Shown: positions 25,766 through 36,234 of the stretch, one piece after another
Layout of the letters: each line of letters starts with the position of its first letter
Numbering within the stretch: position 1 is the stretch's first letter
Origin: Sporolactobacillus laevolacticus DSM 442
GTDB taxonomy: Bacteria; Bacillota; Bacilli; Bacillales; Sporolactobacillaceae
DNA length: 47,313 nt
NCBI RefSeq assembly: GCF_000497245.1
Contig: NZ_AWTC01000024.1
Location: 1-47,313 of the forward strand
Reading direction: 5' to 3'
Notes under the pieces: model-generated
Told to the model about the DNA's origin: nothing
The model's input: the letters and a program-made list of their open reading frames with translations, nothing else
The model's database searches: none
Position numbers and translations under genes: made by a program

Positions 25766-26827
25766 ATGAGTAAATTTTGGAATGAACTTGTGCAGAAGCT
25801 GGATCCTTATGTGCCTGGTGAGCAGCCTAAGGATAAAAAGTATGTAAAATTGAATACCAATGAAAATCCGTATCCGCCTTCTCCGAAAGTGGTCAAAGCA
25901 ATCAAACAAGCGGTTAATGAACAGCTGCGACTATATCCAGATCCGAACGCCGATGAATTACGAAAAACGGCTGCCGAGCACTTTCAATTAGATCCTGAAC
26001 AAATTTTTGTCGGCAACGGTTCAGATGAAGTACTCGCCTTTAGTTTTATGTCCTTCTTTTCCGCCGAAAATCCGGTAGCTTTTGCCGATATTACATACAG
26101 TTTTTATAAGGTGTACGCGAACTTATGCTCACTGAGTCCGAAAATTATTCCACTTAATGAAGATTTCAGTCTACCGGTCAAAGCTTTCTGCGAGCCGAAT
26201 GGCGGCGTTGTCATTCCTAATCCGAATGCACCGACCGGACGTGGAGTTTCACTCTCAGAGGTCAAAGAAATACTGGAAGCGAACAAAGATCATGTCGTGA
26301 TTATCGACGAAGCGTATATCGATTTTGGCGGCGAATCGGTTATTCCTTTCATTAACGATTATCCTAATCTGCTTGTCATCCGGACCCTGTCCAAATATTC
26401 CTCCCTAGCAGGAATCCGGGTAGGCTATGCATTAGGCCAAAAAGAACTTATTGACGGTCTGAATCGCGTGAAGAACTCATTTAATTCGTATACGATTGAC
26501 CGATTAGCTCTTGCCGGCGCAAAAGCAGCAATTGATGACGATGCGTATTATCAAGAGATGGCTAAGAAAATTGTTACAACAAGAGAGCAAACGATCGAAC
26601 GGCTTCAAAATATAGGGTTCACAGTCGTACCATCGCAGTCAAACTTCATTTTTGCCAGTCATACAGAAGTGGACGCTGAAGTCATTTTTCACGAACTGCG
26701 CGATCATGGCGTCCTTGTCCGTTATTTCAACCAGCCGCGCATTTCAAATCACTTAAGAATTACGATCGGCACAGACGAAGAGATGGACAAGCTGATCGAT
26801 GCACTAAAACTTATTCTTAAAAAATAA
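25766..26827 (+). CDS. hisC: histidinol-phosphate aminotransferase
   Basis: 353-residue class I/II PLP-dependent aminotransferase of the HisC type, which converts imidazole-acetol phosphate and glutamate to histidinol phosphate. It often also accepts aromatic amino acids in Bacillales. Seen: LNTNENPYPPSP near the N-terminus, NGSDEVL, PNPNAPTGRG, the IIDEAYIDF Asp/Tyr pair, and PLP lysine Lys210 in TLSKYSSLAGIRVGY. The ATG at 25766 follows GAGGTG; a GTG four codons earlier is part of that site. No other his or aro gene is nearby. Its own terminator follows. Confidence 0.93.
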   Translation: MSKFWNELVQKLDPYVPGEQPKDKKYVKLNTNENPYPPSPKVVKAIKQAVNEQLRLYPDPNADELRKTAAEHFQLDPEQIFVGNGSDEVLAFSFMSFFSAENPVAFADITYSFYKVYANLCSLSPKIIPLNEDFSLPVKAFCEPNGGVVIPNPNAPTGRGVSLSEVKEILEANKDHVVIIDEAYIDFGGESVIPFINDYPNLLVIRTLSKYSSLAGIRVGYALGQKELIDGLNRVKNSFNSYTIDRLALAGAKAAIDDDAYYQEMAKKIVTTREQTIERLQNIGFTVVPSQSNFIFASHTEVDAEVIFHELRDHGVLVRYFNQPRISNHLRITIGTDEEMDKLIDALKLILKK

Positions 26828-26841
26828 ATAGGTTAGCATTT

Positions 26842-26876
26842 AAGGGCAGGAGTAACCACTTCTGTCCTTTTCCTTT
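26842..26876 (+). terminator. intrinsic terminator of hisC
   Basis: Stem AAGGGCAG / CTGTCCTT (one G:U pair), then TTCCTTTT. Confidence 0.7.
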
Positions 26877-26970
26877 TATTGAACGCTATTTTTATTAATC
26901 TTTGTTAGGAATTATTGGGTATAGTAAAGTAAGTTACTCATAAATAACAATGAAAATGGAGACGAAACGA

Positions 26971-27351
26971 ATGATTCATAAACTCGGTCAAGTCATGCTC
27001 TATGTAACTAATCAAGATGACTCTTTGAAATTCTGGACAGAAAAAGCCGGATTTCACCTCGTTTCTAAAGAAGATAACGGACAAGGACTAAGATGGTTTG
27101 AAATTGCTCCCTCCGAGGAAGCAGAAACGAGCATTGTTCTCCACAATAAAGAACTAATCGCTAAAATGCAGCCTGAATTGAATCTCGGTGCACCATCATT
27201 ACTTTTTTTCACAGAAAATTTGGATGCGCTCTACAAGAACTTTACTGATAAAAATATTACAGTTGGAGACATTGTTACCATGCCTACGGGCCGGGTTTTT
27301 AATTTTGCTGATAACGAAGGAAATTACTTTGCAGTATTGGAAAAAAAGTGA
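26971..27351 (+). CDS. VOC (glyoxalase/bleomycin-resistance fold) protein
   Basis: 126 residues from the ATG at 26971 (GGAG nine bases upstream; seven earlier codons are in frame). The paired beta-alpha-beta-beta-beta pattern of the vicinal oxygen chelate superfamily is visible: LGQVMLYVTNQDDSLKFWTEKAGF at the start (entry block QVMLYVTNQDDSLKFW) and FNFADNEGNYFAVLEK at the end, carrying the typical late Glu. Members include glyoxalases, dioxygenases and antibiotic-binding proteins, and this one cannot be placed further. Single gene with a strong terminator. Confidence 0.82.
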   Translation: MIHKLGQVMLYVTNQDDSLKFWTEKAGFHLVSKEDNGQGLRWFEIAPSEEAETSIVLHNKELIAKMQPELNLGAPSLLFFTENLDALYKNFTDKNITVGDIVTMPTGRVFNFADNEGNYFAVLEKK

Positions 27352-27392
27352 GTTGAAATAACCCAAAACATTGATCAGCATGTATCCAAAAT

Positions 27393-27434
27393 AAAAAGGC
27401 TGCTGTCCGAATAACCGGTACAGCAGCCTTTTTT
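27393..27434. terminator. bidirectional intrinsic terminator
   Basis: Perfect 14-bp stem AAAAAGGCTGCTGT / ACAGCAGCCTTTTT, shared by the convergent VOC and chemoreceptor genes. Confidence 0.93.
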
Positions 27435-27472
27435 ATGACATTTAATCTTATTCTAAATAAATGTGGCAACCA

Positions 27473-29443
27473 TTATTTTGTTTTAAAAGACGAAACAATT
27501 TGATGCAGTTCTTCAGCCATATCCGATAGAGCCGTCGCGTTGCTCGCGATTTCTTCCATTGAAGCAGATTGCTCTTCAGTAGCTGCAGAAGCATTTTGTG
27601 ATTCGCTGCTTACCTTTGATGCTGCTTCATTTATATTTTTAACGGCAGCATCAACTTGTCCGGTTTCCTGAGCAATCATTTTGATGGCTTGTGTCATTTG
27701 TTGAATCTCTTTTGACACACTGTTCATTGACTCAGCAATGTTTTCAAATGAATCCGCAGTTTTATTTACTGACTCAAGACCTTTATTTATCTCAATACTG
27801 CCGGTTTTCATGGATTCCATAGATTTGGTGCTGTGTACTTGCAACAAGCCGACGACTTCTGAAATCTTCTTTGTTGAATCCGCAGACTGTTCGGCAAGCT
27901 TTCGAATCTCATCGGCAACAACAGCAAAACCGCGTCCCTCTTCGCCAGCCCGTGCAGCTTCGATTGCCGCATTTAGTGAAAGCAGCTGCGTTTGTGCAGC
28001 GATATCGTCAATCAACTGGTTCATTTCTTCAATTCTTGCGACTTGATTCGTAAATTCTTCAATCGTCTTTAATGCTTCTTCTTGTTTTTCTTCTATAATT
28101 TGAATCTGACTCGTCGTTTGTTTTAACGTCCTTTTTCCGAATTCAACCTTATTCATGGCATCATCAGAAGCATGATGCAGATGATCCGCATTCCCATCAA
28201 TTTGTTCAATTTGATTTTGTATCGAATCAGTAGATGCAGCAGTTGACTCGGTTTCTTTATAAGAATCATTTGCCCCAACAGCCATCTGCTGAATAGATTG
28301 GGCGATTTCATCAATGGTTGCTTTACTTTCTTCTGTCGAAGCCGTCAGTTCTTCCGATGAAGAAGCAAGTGCACCTGCCTTCTCACCAACACTATTAAGA
28401 ATATGACGTAATTCTTCAATCATTTTATTAAAGCCTTCACCAAGATGCTCAAATTCTACAAAGCTTTTAACATTCACTTTTTGCGTTAAGTCTTTATTGA
28501 TGACGCGTGAAGATACATCTAATATTTTTTTCATCGGACTGATAATGTTTCGAACAGCGAGCAGAGCAATAAGAGTGCCTAATATTGCCATGATCAAGCC
28601 AACAATTACAGTCTGAACGAGAATTTTATGTAAGTCCGAATTGATTTCAGCTTCCGAAACGTTACCAATGATGACCCATCCGGTACTTTTATTGTGTATG
28701 AAATTCACTTGACGAGGTACACCCATCTGGTTGGTAAAAAATGAACCGCTGTTTTTTCTATAACGTGCTTGATTTGGTGTTTTCTTTCCGGCTTTTACCA
28801 ACTTACTCACCATTGCCGTGTTCTCTGCGCTGTATAAGCTCGCATATCCTGATTTTCCAATTCGAACTTCTTTAACGATTTTCTGCAATGCACTCAAGTC
28901 AATCGTCAAATTAATAATTGCCTTACCATCTTTTGTGGTTCTTGCAAAAGCAACGACATGGTGTCCAGTACTAGCAGAGATGTACGGTTCGGTCAATACA
29001 ACTTTTCCAGGACTCGCCATCGCCAATTTATACCACGGACGTGTCCTCGGATCGAATCCTTTAGGCATTTTTGTACCATTACCACTAAGAAAATAGCCAT
29101 TTGTATCCGCAGCCGAAATATTATCCGCAAGTTTTGTACTGTGAAATTGACTGCTTAATAAAGCCTTCACACTATTGCTTTTTATATGATCGGCACTGAT
29201 CATATTCGCCAAGTAATTGATACGAGCGTGCTGGTCTCCGATCATCTGATTGATGTTCTCACTAAGAATATTGATACTGTTTCTGGCATTTCCGCTAATA
29301 CTGCGCATCATTTCATTTTTTGCACTAAGATACGAAAACGTTCCAACCATTCCTGAAGGGACAATAACAAGCATAACAGTCATAAAGATGAGTGCGAATC
29401 TTAATCGCAACTTAGCATGTCCCCGCCTTTTTTTCTCGATCAT
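27473..29443 (-). CDS. methyl-accepting chemotaxis protein with dCache sensor
   Basis: 656-residue transmembrane chemoreceptor. Layout: TM1 (about 15-38), a periplasm-facing double-Cache sensor (about 40-275), TM2 (about 282-302), HAMP (about 303-355) and a long coiled-coil signalling domain. The hairpin tip that contacts CheA and CheW is [20 protein letters not shown]. The sensor contains [11 protein letters not shown] and a later NLTIDL Asp, which fit the amino-acid-binding dCache_1AA pattern, so an amino-acid ligand is a reasonable inference. It resembles B. subtilis McpA/McpB/McpC. It is a single-gene unit. The organism is therefore probably motile. Confidence 0.93.
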   Translation of the reverse strand: MIEKKRRGHAKLRLRFALIFMTVMLVIVPSGMVGTFSYLSAKNEMMRSISGNARNSINILSENINQMIGDQHARINYLANMISADHIKSNSVKALLSSQFHSTKLADNISAADTNGYFLSGNGTKMPKGFDPRTRPWYKLAMASPGKVVLTEPYISASTGHHVVAFARTTKDGKAIINLTIDLSALQKIVKEVRIGKSGYASLYSAENTAMVSKLVKAGKKTPNQARYRKNSGSFFTNQMGVPRQVNFIHNKSTGWVIIGNVSEAEINSDLHKILVQTVIVGLIMAILGTLIALLAVRNIISPMKKILDVSSRVINKDLTQKVNVKSFVEFEHLGEGFNKMIEELRHILNSVGEKAGALASSSEELTASTEESKATIDEIAQSIQQMAVGANDSYKETESTAASTDSIQNQIEQIDGNADHLHHASDDAMNKVEFGKRTLKQTTSQIQIIEEKQEEALKTIEEFTNQVARIEEMNQLIDDIAAQTQLLSLNAAIEAARAGEEGRGFAVVADEIRKLAEQSADSTKKISEVVGLLQVHSTKSMESMKTGSIEINKGLESVNKTADSFENIAESMNSVSKEIQQMTQAIKMIAQETGQVDAAVKNINEAASKVSSESQNASAATEEQSASMEEIASNATALSDMAEELHQIVSSFKTK

Positions 29444-29641
29444 TGTAAAATTCTGCTCCTGTCTATGCTGTATTTTTAAACGAGTGAATAGTCATCATTA
29501 AATCCGACACATTTCCTCCTATTTCTACATCGGTTTTTAATAAAACTGGTTAATAAGGAATCGGACATAATTCTTACTTTTCACAAAAGGTTCACTTTTT
29601 CCAGATGATTTACTTTCTACTCGGAAGCGCATATTCGAGGC

Positions 29642-29672
29642 AAAATAAAAGAGTCCTCATCATCATGAGAAC
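29642..29672 (-). terminator. probable terminator of the SnoaL-like gene
   Basis: Minus-strand stem GTTCTCAT / ATGAGGAC with a four-base loop, followed by TCTTTTATTTTG. Confidence 0.6.
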
Positions 29673-29729
29673 CCTTGATACAAAAACATATGAAAAAACC
29701 AAGCATCGAGCCGTTATTAGGAATCATGT

Positions 29730-30167
29730 TTATCTTAAGTTAAAAATACCCTCCCTGGTCTCCATATTTATTGGCAACGAGGAATGTTCATGTATTATAC
29801 TCCAAGATTCATTTTCTTTTCTCAAACCGAATGTGAATCGATTAGTGATCTGATGAACCTTCTCTCCACATGCGTTGTGCGCCGCAAACGTTACCGCACA
29901 ATAAACAAAAGCGAGATTCGCATTCTCCTCAATGACTAGATCATCAAAGCTTGTTTTGAGATAATATCCTTCCTCATTCAACCCATTAAACCAATTTTGT
30001 ATCGTTTCCTTCCATTGGGAAATACCGATGCACGCCCAATTCTCCCAGCAATCATAAATATGAACGTCCGAAGCATATGCAGAAAGAAACCGCTCAACAT
30101 TTTTCTCATAAATAGCAGATTTGTAATTTTCTAAGACTGCCTTAACCGTACGAAAAGCGCTGCTCAT
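29730..30167 (-). CDS. SnoaL-like / NTF2-fold protein
   Basis: 145 residues with the cone-shaped NTF2 fold pattern: an N-terminal helix pair (FRTVKAVLENYKSAIYEKNVERFLSAYASDV in outline), W-x3-W entry and a final strand WSIIHEHSSLP typical of SnoaL/DUF4440 small enzymes and binding proteins. It is cytoplasmic. The substrate is unknown. An AGGAG ribosome site precedes the ATG. Monocistronic, with a modest terminator downstream. Confidence 0.75.
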   Translation of the reverse strand: MSSAFRTVKAVLENYKSAIYEKNVERFLSAYASDVHIYDCWENWACIGISQWKETIQNWFNGLNEEGYYLKTSFDDLVIEENANLAFVYCAVTFAAHNACGEKVHQITNRFTFGLRKENESWSIIHEHSSLPINMETREGIFNLR

Positions 30168-30255
30168 GAGTTCAGCTCCTTTGTTAATCTCCTTTAATTT
30201 TATTTATTCGATCGCACGATGTCCATTAGTAAGTTCCCTTTGTTCAAGAATCCTG

Positions 30256-30504
30256 TCACTCTATATGCGACTTTGAATCATCAATCTTCTGCATGAACGA
30301 CACTTCAGCTGCTCGCTTGCCGCCGGCAGTCCGGGAGCCTCCTCGATCAACCGAGCATCTGCGGGGTCTCCCCTGGCCTGCGATCAACAGGATCGCTCCG
30401 CAGGCGTCTCGTGCTTCTGTGTTTGAATCAGAATTTTTCCGAGCATTACGCCGCTGATATGAACCCTGAATTCACTCGAAATTATATACTTTTCTTATCC
30501 TGCG
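30256..30504. repeat. dispersed GC-rich intergenic repeat, copy B
   Basis: Second copy of the element at 111-350, same orientation, differing by scattered substitutions and small indels (for example an insertion near ATTCACTCGAAATTATATAC). As in copy A, its right end leads through TATACTTTT and TGCG straight into the A-tract of a minus-strand terminator (30505-30539). No ORF is conserved between the copies. Confidence 0.85.
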
Positions 30505-30539
30505 AAAAAATCAGTACTTTGAATTGTTCAAAGTACTGA
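30505..30539 (-). terminator. intrinsic terminator of the 78-codon gene
   Basis: Perfect 13-bp stem TCAGTACTTTGAA / TTCAAAGTACTGA with a three-base loop, then six T on the minus strand. It lies about 100 bases past the stop. Confidence 0.85.
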
Positions 30540-30636
30540 CTTTCATAGTAGCATATCAACCTCATTCTGATGCCGGTGGTCGGGTGACGATTTCCTCATC
30601 AGTATGTAAGACAGCCTATTGGCCATGGTATTTCAT

Positions 30637-30873
30637 TTAGGATAACTCTCTAGCATCCTCAAGTATTATTATATTATTCTCTTGATCAATGGATAAACCG
30701 CATTGAAAATCCTTTTTAATCGTCTCTATGTTTTCATTATTTAACACATCATCATCACAGGAAAAGTACACATTTCCTTCTTCAACGTAATAAGGAGATA
30801 TAAGCGCCAAAGGCAATGTTCTCTGGTCATATTTATCAAATCCGATTGTACTCAACATTTTCCACTTGTACAT
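30637..30873 (-). CDS. small acidic hypothetical protein
   Basis: 78 residues, acidic, with no signal peptide or membrane segment. Sequence blocks are MYKWKMLSTIGFDKYDQRTL and IDQENNIIILEDARELS. I do not recognise a family. GAGGGAA lies six bases before the ATG and a strong terminator follows, which supports expression. It is next to the Bce module on the opposite strand. Function unknown. Confidence 0.6.
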   Translation of the reverse strand: MYKWKMLSTIGFDKYDQRTLPLALISPYYVEEGNVYFSCDDDVLNNENIETIKKDFQCGLSIDQENNIIILEDARELS

Positions 30874-31033
30874 TCAATTCCCTCACTTTTCCAAATTATT
30901 TGTCAATAATTATACTCTATTTCTAAATAAGGTTAAATAGTTAGCTCCGATTAGGTTGATTCGTCCATCACAATAGCGTTTCAAGACTTATTAATCAGAA
31001 ATGGATCCAGTTCTCCAGGTGCCGACTTGAATC

Positions 31034-31097
31034 TGACAAATCTGTAAGACTGCACATCAGAAATGTAAGGCAGCCGCTGCGCGAGACCTTGTATACT
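31034..31097 (+). promoter_or_regulatory. bceAB promoter with candidate BceR box
   Basis: TGACA-AATC-TGTAA at 31034-31047 matches the BceR-type inverted repeat TnACA-N4-TGTnA, and a second, looser TGCACA..TGTAA follows at 31051-31067. A TATACT -10 (31092-31097) lacks a good -35, as expected for an activator-dependent promoter. Recognition by the BceR at 36969 is inference. Confidence 0.6.
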
Positions 31098-31136
31098 AAA
31101 CACATCAGGAAAATAAATCATCAAGGAGCGAGCACG

Positions 31137-31895
31137 ATGTTGTTACAAGTCAAACATTTGCAAAAAATATTCCAGACTAGATTCAGTAAAGAAAAAACCA
31201 TTGCCTTACAAGACGTGAGCTTTAGTGTTGAAGACGGGGAGTACATTGCCATTATGGGTGAAAGTGGTTCGGGAAAAACAACGCTGCTGAACACACTGGC
31301 GACGCTCGACAAACCGACATCCGGATCCGTGATCCTGAACGGTCAGGACGTAACGAAAATCAAAGAAAACAAACTGGCGGAATTTCGTCGCACCCATTTG
31401 GGCTTCATTTTTCAGGATTTCAATCTGCTTGATACCCTGTCGGTGCGCGACAATATTTTCCTGCCGCTCGTTCTGGGACGCGAGAAAGTCCGCGTGATGG
31501 AACAGCGCCTCGAAAAGTTGGCACCCAAATTAAACATCAATGATCTACTGAACAAACAGCCATTCGAATTGTCCGGCGGTCAGAAACAGCGTGTGGCGAT
31601 CGCTCGCGCCTTGATCACCGAGCCGGAGCTTGTGCTCGCCGATGAACCAACAGCAGCACTCGATTTCAAAAACAGTGAAAGTCTACTTGCCTTGCTTGAA
31701 GAAATCAACGACACTGGACAGACAATCCTGATGGTCACGCACTCGGCGATTGCAGCGAGCCACGCCAAACGTGTGCTGTTTATCAAAGACGGCCGCATCT
31801 TCCATCAGCTCTACCGTGCGAACCGCGAAGCCTCTAAATTCATGCAAGAAATCAGTATGACGATGACCAGTCTGCTTGGAACTGAGGTGCGCTAA
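31137..31895 (+). CDS. bceA: Bce-type peptide-antibiotic ABC transporter, ATPase
   Basis: 252-residue ABC ATPase of the MacB/BceA type from the ATG at 31137 (AAGGAG eight bases upstream; 16 upstream codons are in frame without a site). Walker A GESGSGKTT, signature LSGGQKQR, Walker B LVLADEPTAALD and switch His TH in MVTHS are all intact. With BceB it forms a detoxification and sensing complex for cell-wall peptide antibiotics such as bacitracin or lantibiotics. The permease follows directly. The cognate-looking BceR-BceS pair is 5 kb away on the same strand, separated by the marR/UvrA2-like pair. Confidence 0.93.
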   Translation: MLLQVKHLQKIFQTRFSKEKTIALQDVSFSVEDGEYIAIMGESGSGKTTLLNTLATLDKPTSGSVILNGQDVTKIKENKLAEFRRTHLGFIFQDFNLLDTLSVRDNIFLPLVLGREKVRVMEQRLEKLAPKLNINDLLNKQPFELSGGQKQRVAIARALITEPELVLADEPTAALDFKNSESLLALLEEINDTGQTILMVTHSAIAASHAKRVLFIKDGRIFHQLYRANREASKFMQEISMTMTSLLGTEVR

Positions 31896-31896
31896 G

Positions 31897-33890
31897 ATGT
31901 TTTACGTCAAATTAGCGAGCCGCAACATCCGCCAATCGATCAGCAATTTTCTTCCCTTCGGTCTCTCAAGTGTAGTGATGTTCATCATGAATCTGATGAT
32001 CGCGACGATCTTACTTAGCCCAAGCTTGAAAAAGCTGAAAGGTTCAGGCAGCTTCGCAATGCTGCTCGGCTTAGGTTTAATCGTCTTATCGATCTTTGCC
32101 ACCATCTTCATGATTTACAGCTACCGCTTTTTACTGAAGCGGCGCACCAAAGAATTTGGTCTCTACAATATTCTCGGTTTGAAAAAGCGTCACATCGTCC
32201 GTATTTCCATTTTGGAACTCATGATGATGTTCTTTGCGACCGTGATTACAGGAACTGTTTTTGGTATCATCCTGGCTAAATTTCTCTATCTGATCTTAAT
32301 TCATCTGCTCGGTGAAAGTTATTTTGACTTACAGTGGAGTCCAATTGCGGTTGGAATTGTGACCATGATTTTTGCGTGCATCTATCTGCTCTTGATGATC
32401 ATCAGTAGCTTCTCCATCCGTCGTCAGTCCAGTCTTGAATTGCTTAAAAATGCGAGTAAAGGAGAAAAGGAACCGAAATCACGCGGCATTCTGGCCCTGC
32501 TTGGTCTCGTATCCCTGGCAATCGGTTACTACCTTGCTGTAACGGTCACCTCTCCGCTCGATGCCTTAACTAAATTTTTTATTGCAGTGCTGTTTGTCAT
32601 TTTCGGCACGCTCTTGTTCTATTTAAGCTTTACGATTTGGCTGCTCAAACGGCAGAAAAAAAATAAAGCCTATTATTATCAGCCGAAACATTTTATTACC
32701 GTCTCCAGTATGCTTTACCGCATGAAACAGAATGCGGTCGGGCTGGCAAATATAACGATATTAGTGACGATGACATTTGTGACCTTGGCGACAACCGTTG
32801 GGCTCTACTCCAGCATCAATGGATTTCTGGATGATTATTTCGTTCGCAACACGATCATCAATATCAATACGACGCAGCAGCGAGGCACTTCGTTCATTGA
32901 TCAGGTGGCGGAAAAAAACGGAATTTACCTGAAGCATAAAATCAGCTACGAAATGTCGAATAGCATGATCGGAGCGATGCAAAATGGAAAATTTGAGAAC
33001 AAACAAAAGCTTTCCAATCTGACCGCCGTCAACTTCATGACCGCAGATACATATGCGCAGCTGACTGGGAACAAAGTTCATCTGAGTAGCAATGAGGCAA
33101 TTGCCTTTCCGGCCGTCGGCAGCTTCAATGAAGATCAAGTGAAGTTCGGGGACCATACATTTAAAATCAAAGAAAAAATTAGCGGAACCGTAACTTTCCA
33201 TCGATCAGCATGACGGCATCAAACTGGTTGATCCTAATTGTGAATTCGAAAGAACAAATTCAACCCGTTCTAAACGATGCAGCCAAAGCGGCGGGCAATC
33301 AATACACGCTAGGTTTTGAGACAACTATCAACGCCGATATGAGTGCAAAAGATGCAAATAAACTACAAAAAACTTTATCTGACTACCTGGCCGAAGGAGA
33401 CAAACCGATTCAGCGAATGAATGAAGAAAAGGATCAGACAATTTCCGGCACGTCTCCACGCCTGCAAAGCTATGATGACACGCACCAGCAATTTCTCTCT
33501 TTTGCCGGCGGATTCCTGTTCATCGGTCTGGTCTTAGGATTCACCTTTATTCTCGGTACCGCATTAATCATTTACTACAAACAAATCTCTGAGGGAGAAC
33601 AGGATAAACGTAGCTTCGAAATTCTTCAGGAGGTTGGTTTGAGCAGTGAAGAAGTGCGGCAAACGATTCGATCACAAGTCCTGCTTGTGTTCTTCATGCC
33701 GATCGCCGTTGCGGTTGTCCACTTTAGCTTTGCCTTCATCATGATTCAGAAGCTGATCAGTTTGTTTGGCACAACACGCTTCAGTTTGCTGCTTTTGACG
33801 AGCATAGGAACAATTTCCGCCGTTGCAATCATTTACTACATCATCTACAAACAAACAAGCCGGGCGTATTATCGAATTGTTGAGCGGTAA
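31897..33890 (+). pseudogene. bceB: Bce-type permease with a -1 frameshift
   Basis: BceB-like permease. The start ATG at 31897 directly follows the bceA stop. The first reading frame (438 codons) covers seven or so N-terminal membrane helices and half of the large extracellular domain, then ends in VTFHRSA. The other frame (33210-33890, 226 codons) holds the rest of that domain and the last three helices. Restoring one C in the TTTCC run at about 33195-33199 gives the continuous reading TVTFPSISMTASNW, about 664 residues, the normal family length. The ATG at 33210 overlaps the TGA (ATGA), so reinitiation could yield two pieces, but no ribosome site precedes it. This is either a true inactivating mutation or a base-calling error. 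Confidence 0.85.
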
Positions 33891-33895
33891 ATTTC

Positions 33896-33929
33896 AAAAG
33901 GGCATCCCGCGATCGGGATGCCCTTTTTT
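33896..33929. terminator. bidirectional intrinsic terminator
   Basis: Perfect 13-bp stem AAAAGGGCATCCC / GGGATGCCCTTTT with loop GCGATC, between bceB and the convergent UvrA2-like gene. Confidence 0.93.
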
Positions 33930-33969
33930 AATGCCTCCATTTTTGCGAATGAACTGCTTCTCCCGTTAA

Positions 33970-36234
33970 TTAGATTGGGTGCGTTGATCCATTGATATAG
34001 CGACGCAAATGTTTTGCGGTGTACGAATGGGGAGCGTTTAACAAATCAGCAGGATACCCTTGAAAAATTACATTGCCCCCTAAAGTACCTCCACCTAACC
34101 CCATGTCAATCAGCCACTGCGCCTGACTGATAATCGACAGATTATGTTCTAAGACAATCAGTGTTTTACCCGTATTAAGTAGTTGTTTAAACAATGTCAA
34201 CAGCTGATCGATATCTGCTTCGTGAAGTCCTGTGCTCGGTTCATCCAGAATCAACACGTTGCTCGTATTTTGAGTAAGCGTTTTAGCGATTTTCAGCCTT
34301 TGCAGCTCACCGCCTGAGAACTGATCCAAACCTTGTCCTAATTTTATGTAGCTAAGATTAACGCCAATAAGATCATTGAGCACTTGCTTTAAGCGATGAT
34401 CTTCAATCCAAATTTCCGCTTCATCAACAGATAAGTGCAGAAAATCATCAATCGTCTTACCTCGCCATTTCACGGACAGTGCTTCATCATTGTACCTTTT
34501 CCCATGACATTTTTCACAAAGCTGCTGAACATCACCCATATAAGCTAAATCCAGCTTAATAAAACCTTTCCCCTTACACATCGGACAAGCCCCCTTACCG
34601 TTGAAACTAAAAAGGGAGCTGCTTTTATGCGTGTATTTGGCAAACAAATCGCGAACGTGATCGAACACATTAAGATAGGTAAGCACATTCGACCGATTAC
34701 TGCCGCGAATTGGGCTTTGATCAAGAATTTTAGCCTCTGGATACTTTTTCGTGAAAAGATAACGAATCAAGGTACTCTTGCCTGATCCGGCAACACCGGT
34801 GACCACGGTTAGACACTGCTTCGGTATGCTCACAGAAGCGTTGCGGACATTATGAAGGTTGACATGATCCAACGTGTAAAAAGAAGAGATGGGCTGCTTT
34901 TTTTTATTGATCGTATGCGGTTTCGCAAGTGCATTTCCAGTGATTGTTCTCGATCGGATCAGGTCGGCATATGTTCCTTTAAAAGTGATCTTGCCGCCTC
35001 GTTCCCCCGCATGTTCCCCTACGTTGATGATATAATCAGCGATTTTAATCATGTCCGGATCATGATCCACTAAAACAACCGTATTTCCTTTAATCTTCAG
35101 TCCATTGATCATTTTAATTACTCCCGAAAGATCCTGCGGGTGCAGTCCGATACTGGGCTCATCAAAAATATATAAAATATCTGATAGCGCACTGTTTAAG
35201 TGCTTTGTCATTTTTATCCGCTGCGATTCACCACCGGAAAGCGAACGCGTCATGCGATTCAATGATAAATAATTCAGCCCAACCATCTGCAAGCTTTCCA
35301 GCTTCTTAATCAACTCATTTAATATGAGGGTTGCATCAGGGTGTTCAATCGAACGAATAAATGCTAACAGCTCGGACACGGTCATGGTCACACAGTCCGC
35401 GATAGACCGCCCTTGGATTTTTGCTGATCTCGCCTTTTCGTTCACCCTTGTTCCATGACATTCCGGACAAACGTGTACATCAAGGATCCGCTCCAACTCG
35501 CCCGCATACTTCGCGTCGTCTTTTTCGATAAAACCTTTTGTGATTCTTGGGATCACCCCGATATACGTTGAGGTTTTCGGCCATTTGCTTGTTGGCTTCT
35601 TCGGCATGCTGCCTGAATCATAGAGCAATAGATTCATCTCTTCTTCGGTGTAATCTGAAATCTTTTTATCGTTATCAAAATTGCCTGTCTCCGTATAGCG
35701 GCTCAAGCGGTAGCCACCGGGCTGGAAGGTTGGAAATTGGATGGCTCCTTCATTAAGCGATCGGTTAAAATCAATCAACCGCTGATTATTAATTTGTTTT
35801 ATCTCGCCCAACCCTTTGCAACGCGGACACATTCCTTCAAGGTTATTGAACGAATAGACCATCGAATACCCAATAAACGGTTTGGCGATTCTTGAAAACA
35901 GCAGTCTGAGGCTTGTATAACTATCTGTAATTGTCCCTATCGTCGAGCGTGCATTGCCGCCAATCCGCTTTTGATCAATCACAATCGATACTGGCAGATT
36001 TTTGATCGCATCAACACGAGGCGGTTGGTAGTGAGGCAGGAGCTGCTGAATGTAACTCGAATAAGTTTCGTTGAGCAGTCGTTGCGATTCTGCGGCCAAA
36101 GTGTCAAAAACCAAAGAAGATTTGCCTGAACCTGAAACACCGGTGACCGCCGTGATCTTGTGCTTCGGAATCTTGAGCGACACATTTTTTAGGTTGTTCG
36201 TCCGTGCCCCTTTAATCTCAATAAATTCATTCAT
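33970..36234 (-). CDS. UvrA2-like ABC ATPase (drug-resistance type)
   Basis: 754-residue UvrA homologue with two ABC ATPase modules. Module 1: Walker A GVSGSGKSS (about 32-40), a zinc-type CPRCKGLGE and CPECHGTR pair, and signature SLSGGESQR. Module 2: Walker A GVAGSGKST, CPMCKGKG/CEKCHGKR and FSGGELQR. Canonical UvrA is near 950 residues; the shortfall fits loss of the UvrB-binding region, as in UvrA2/DrrC-like proteins linked to resistance to DNA-binding drugs. A role in ordinary excision repair is unlikely. It overlaps the end of marR by eight bases, so the two are co-expressed and the MarR protein probably controls it. The ligand is unknown. Confidence 0.88.
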   Translation of the reverse strand: MNEFIEIKGARTNNLKNVSLKIPKHKITAVTGVSGSGKSSLVFDTLAAESQRLLNETYSSYIQQLLPHYQPPRVDAIKNLPVSIVIDQKRIGGNARSTIGTITDSYTSLRLLFSRIAKPFIGYSMVYSFNNLEGMCPRCKGLGEIKQINNQRLIDFNRSLNEGAIQFPTFQPGGYRLSRYTETGNFDNDKKISDYTEEEMNLLLYDSGSMPKKPTSKWPKTSTYIGVIPRITKGFIEKDDAKYAGELERILDVHVCPECHGTRVNEKARSAKIQGRSIADCVTMTVSELLAFIRSIEHPDATLILNELIKKLESLQMVGLNYLSLNRMTRSLSGGESQRIKMTKHLNSALSDILYIFDEPSIGLHPQDLSGVIKMINGLKIKGNTVVLVDHDPDMIKIADYIINVGEHAGERGGKITFKGTYADLIRSRTITGNALAKPHTINKKKQPISSFYTLDHVNLHNVRNASVSIPKQCLTVVTGVAGSGKSTLIRYLFTKKYPEAKILDQSPIRGSNRSNVLTYLNVFDHVRDLFAKYTHKSSSLFSFNGKGACPMCKGKGFIKLDLAYMGDVQQLCEKCHGKRYNDEALSVKWRGKTIDDFLHLSVDEAEIWIEDHRLKQVLNDLIGVNLSYIKLGQGLDQFSGGELQRLKIAKTLTQNTSNVLILDEPSTGLHEADIDQLLTLFKQLLNTGKTLIVLEHNLSIISQAQWLIDMGLGGGTLGGNVIFQGYPADLLNAPHSYTAKHLRRYINGSTHPI

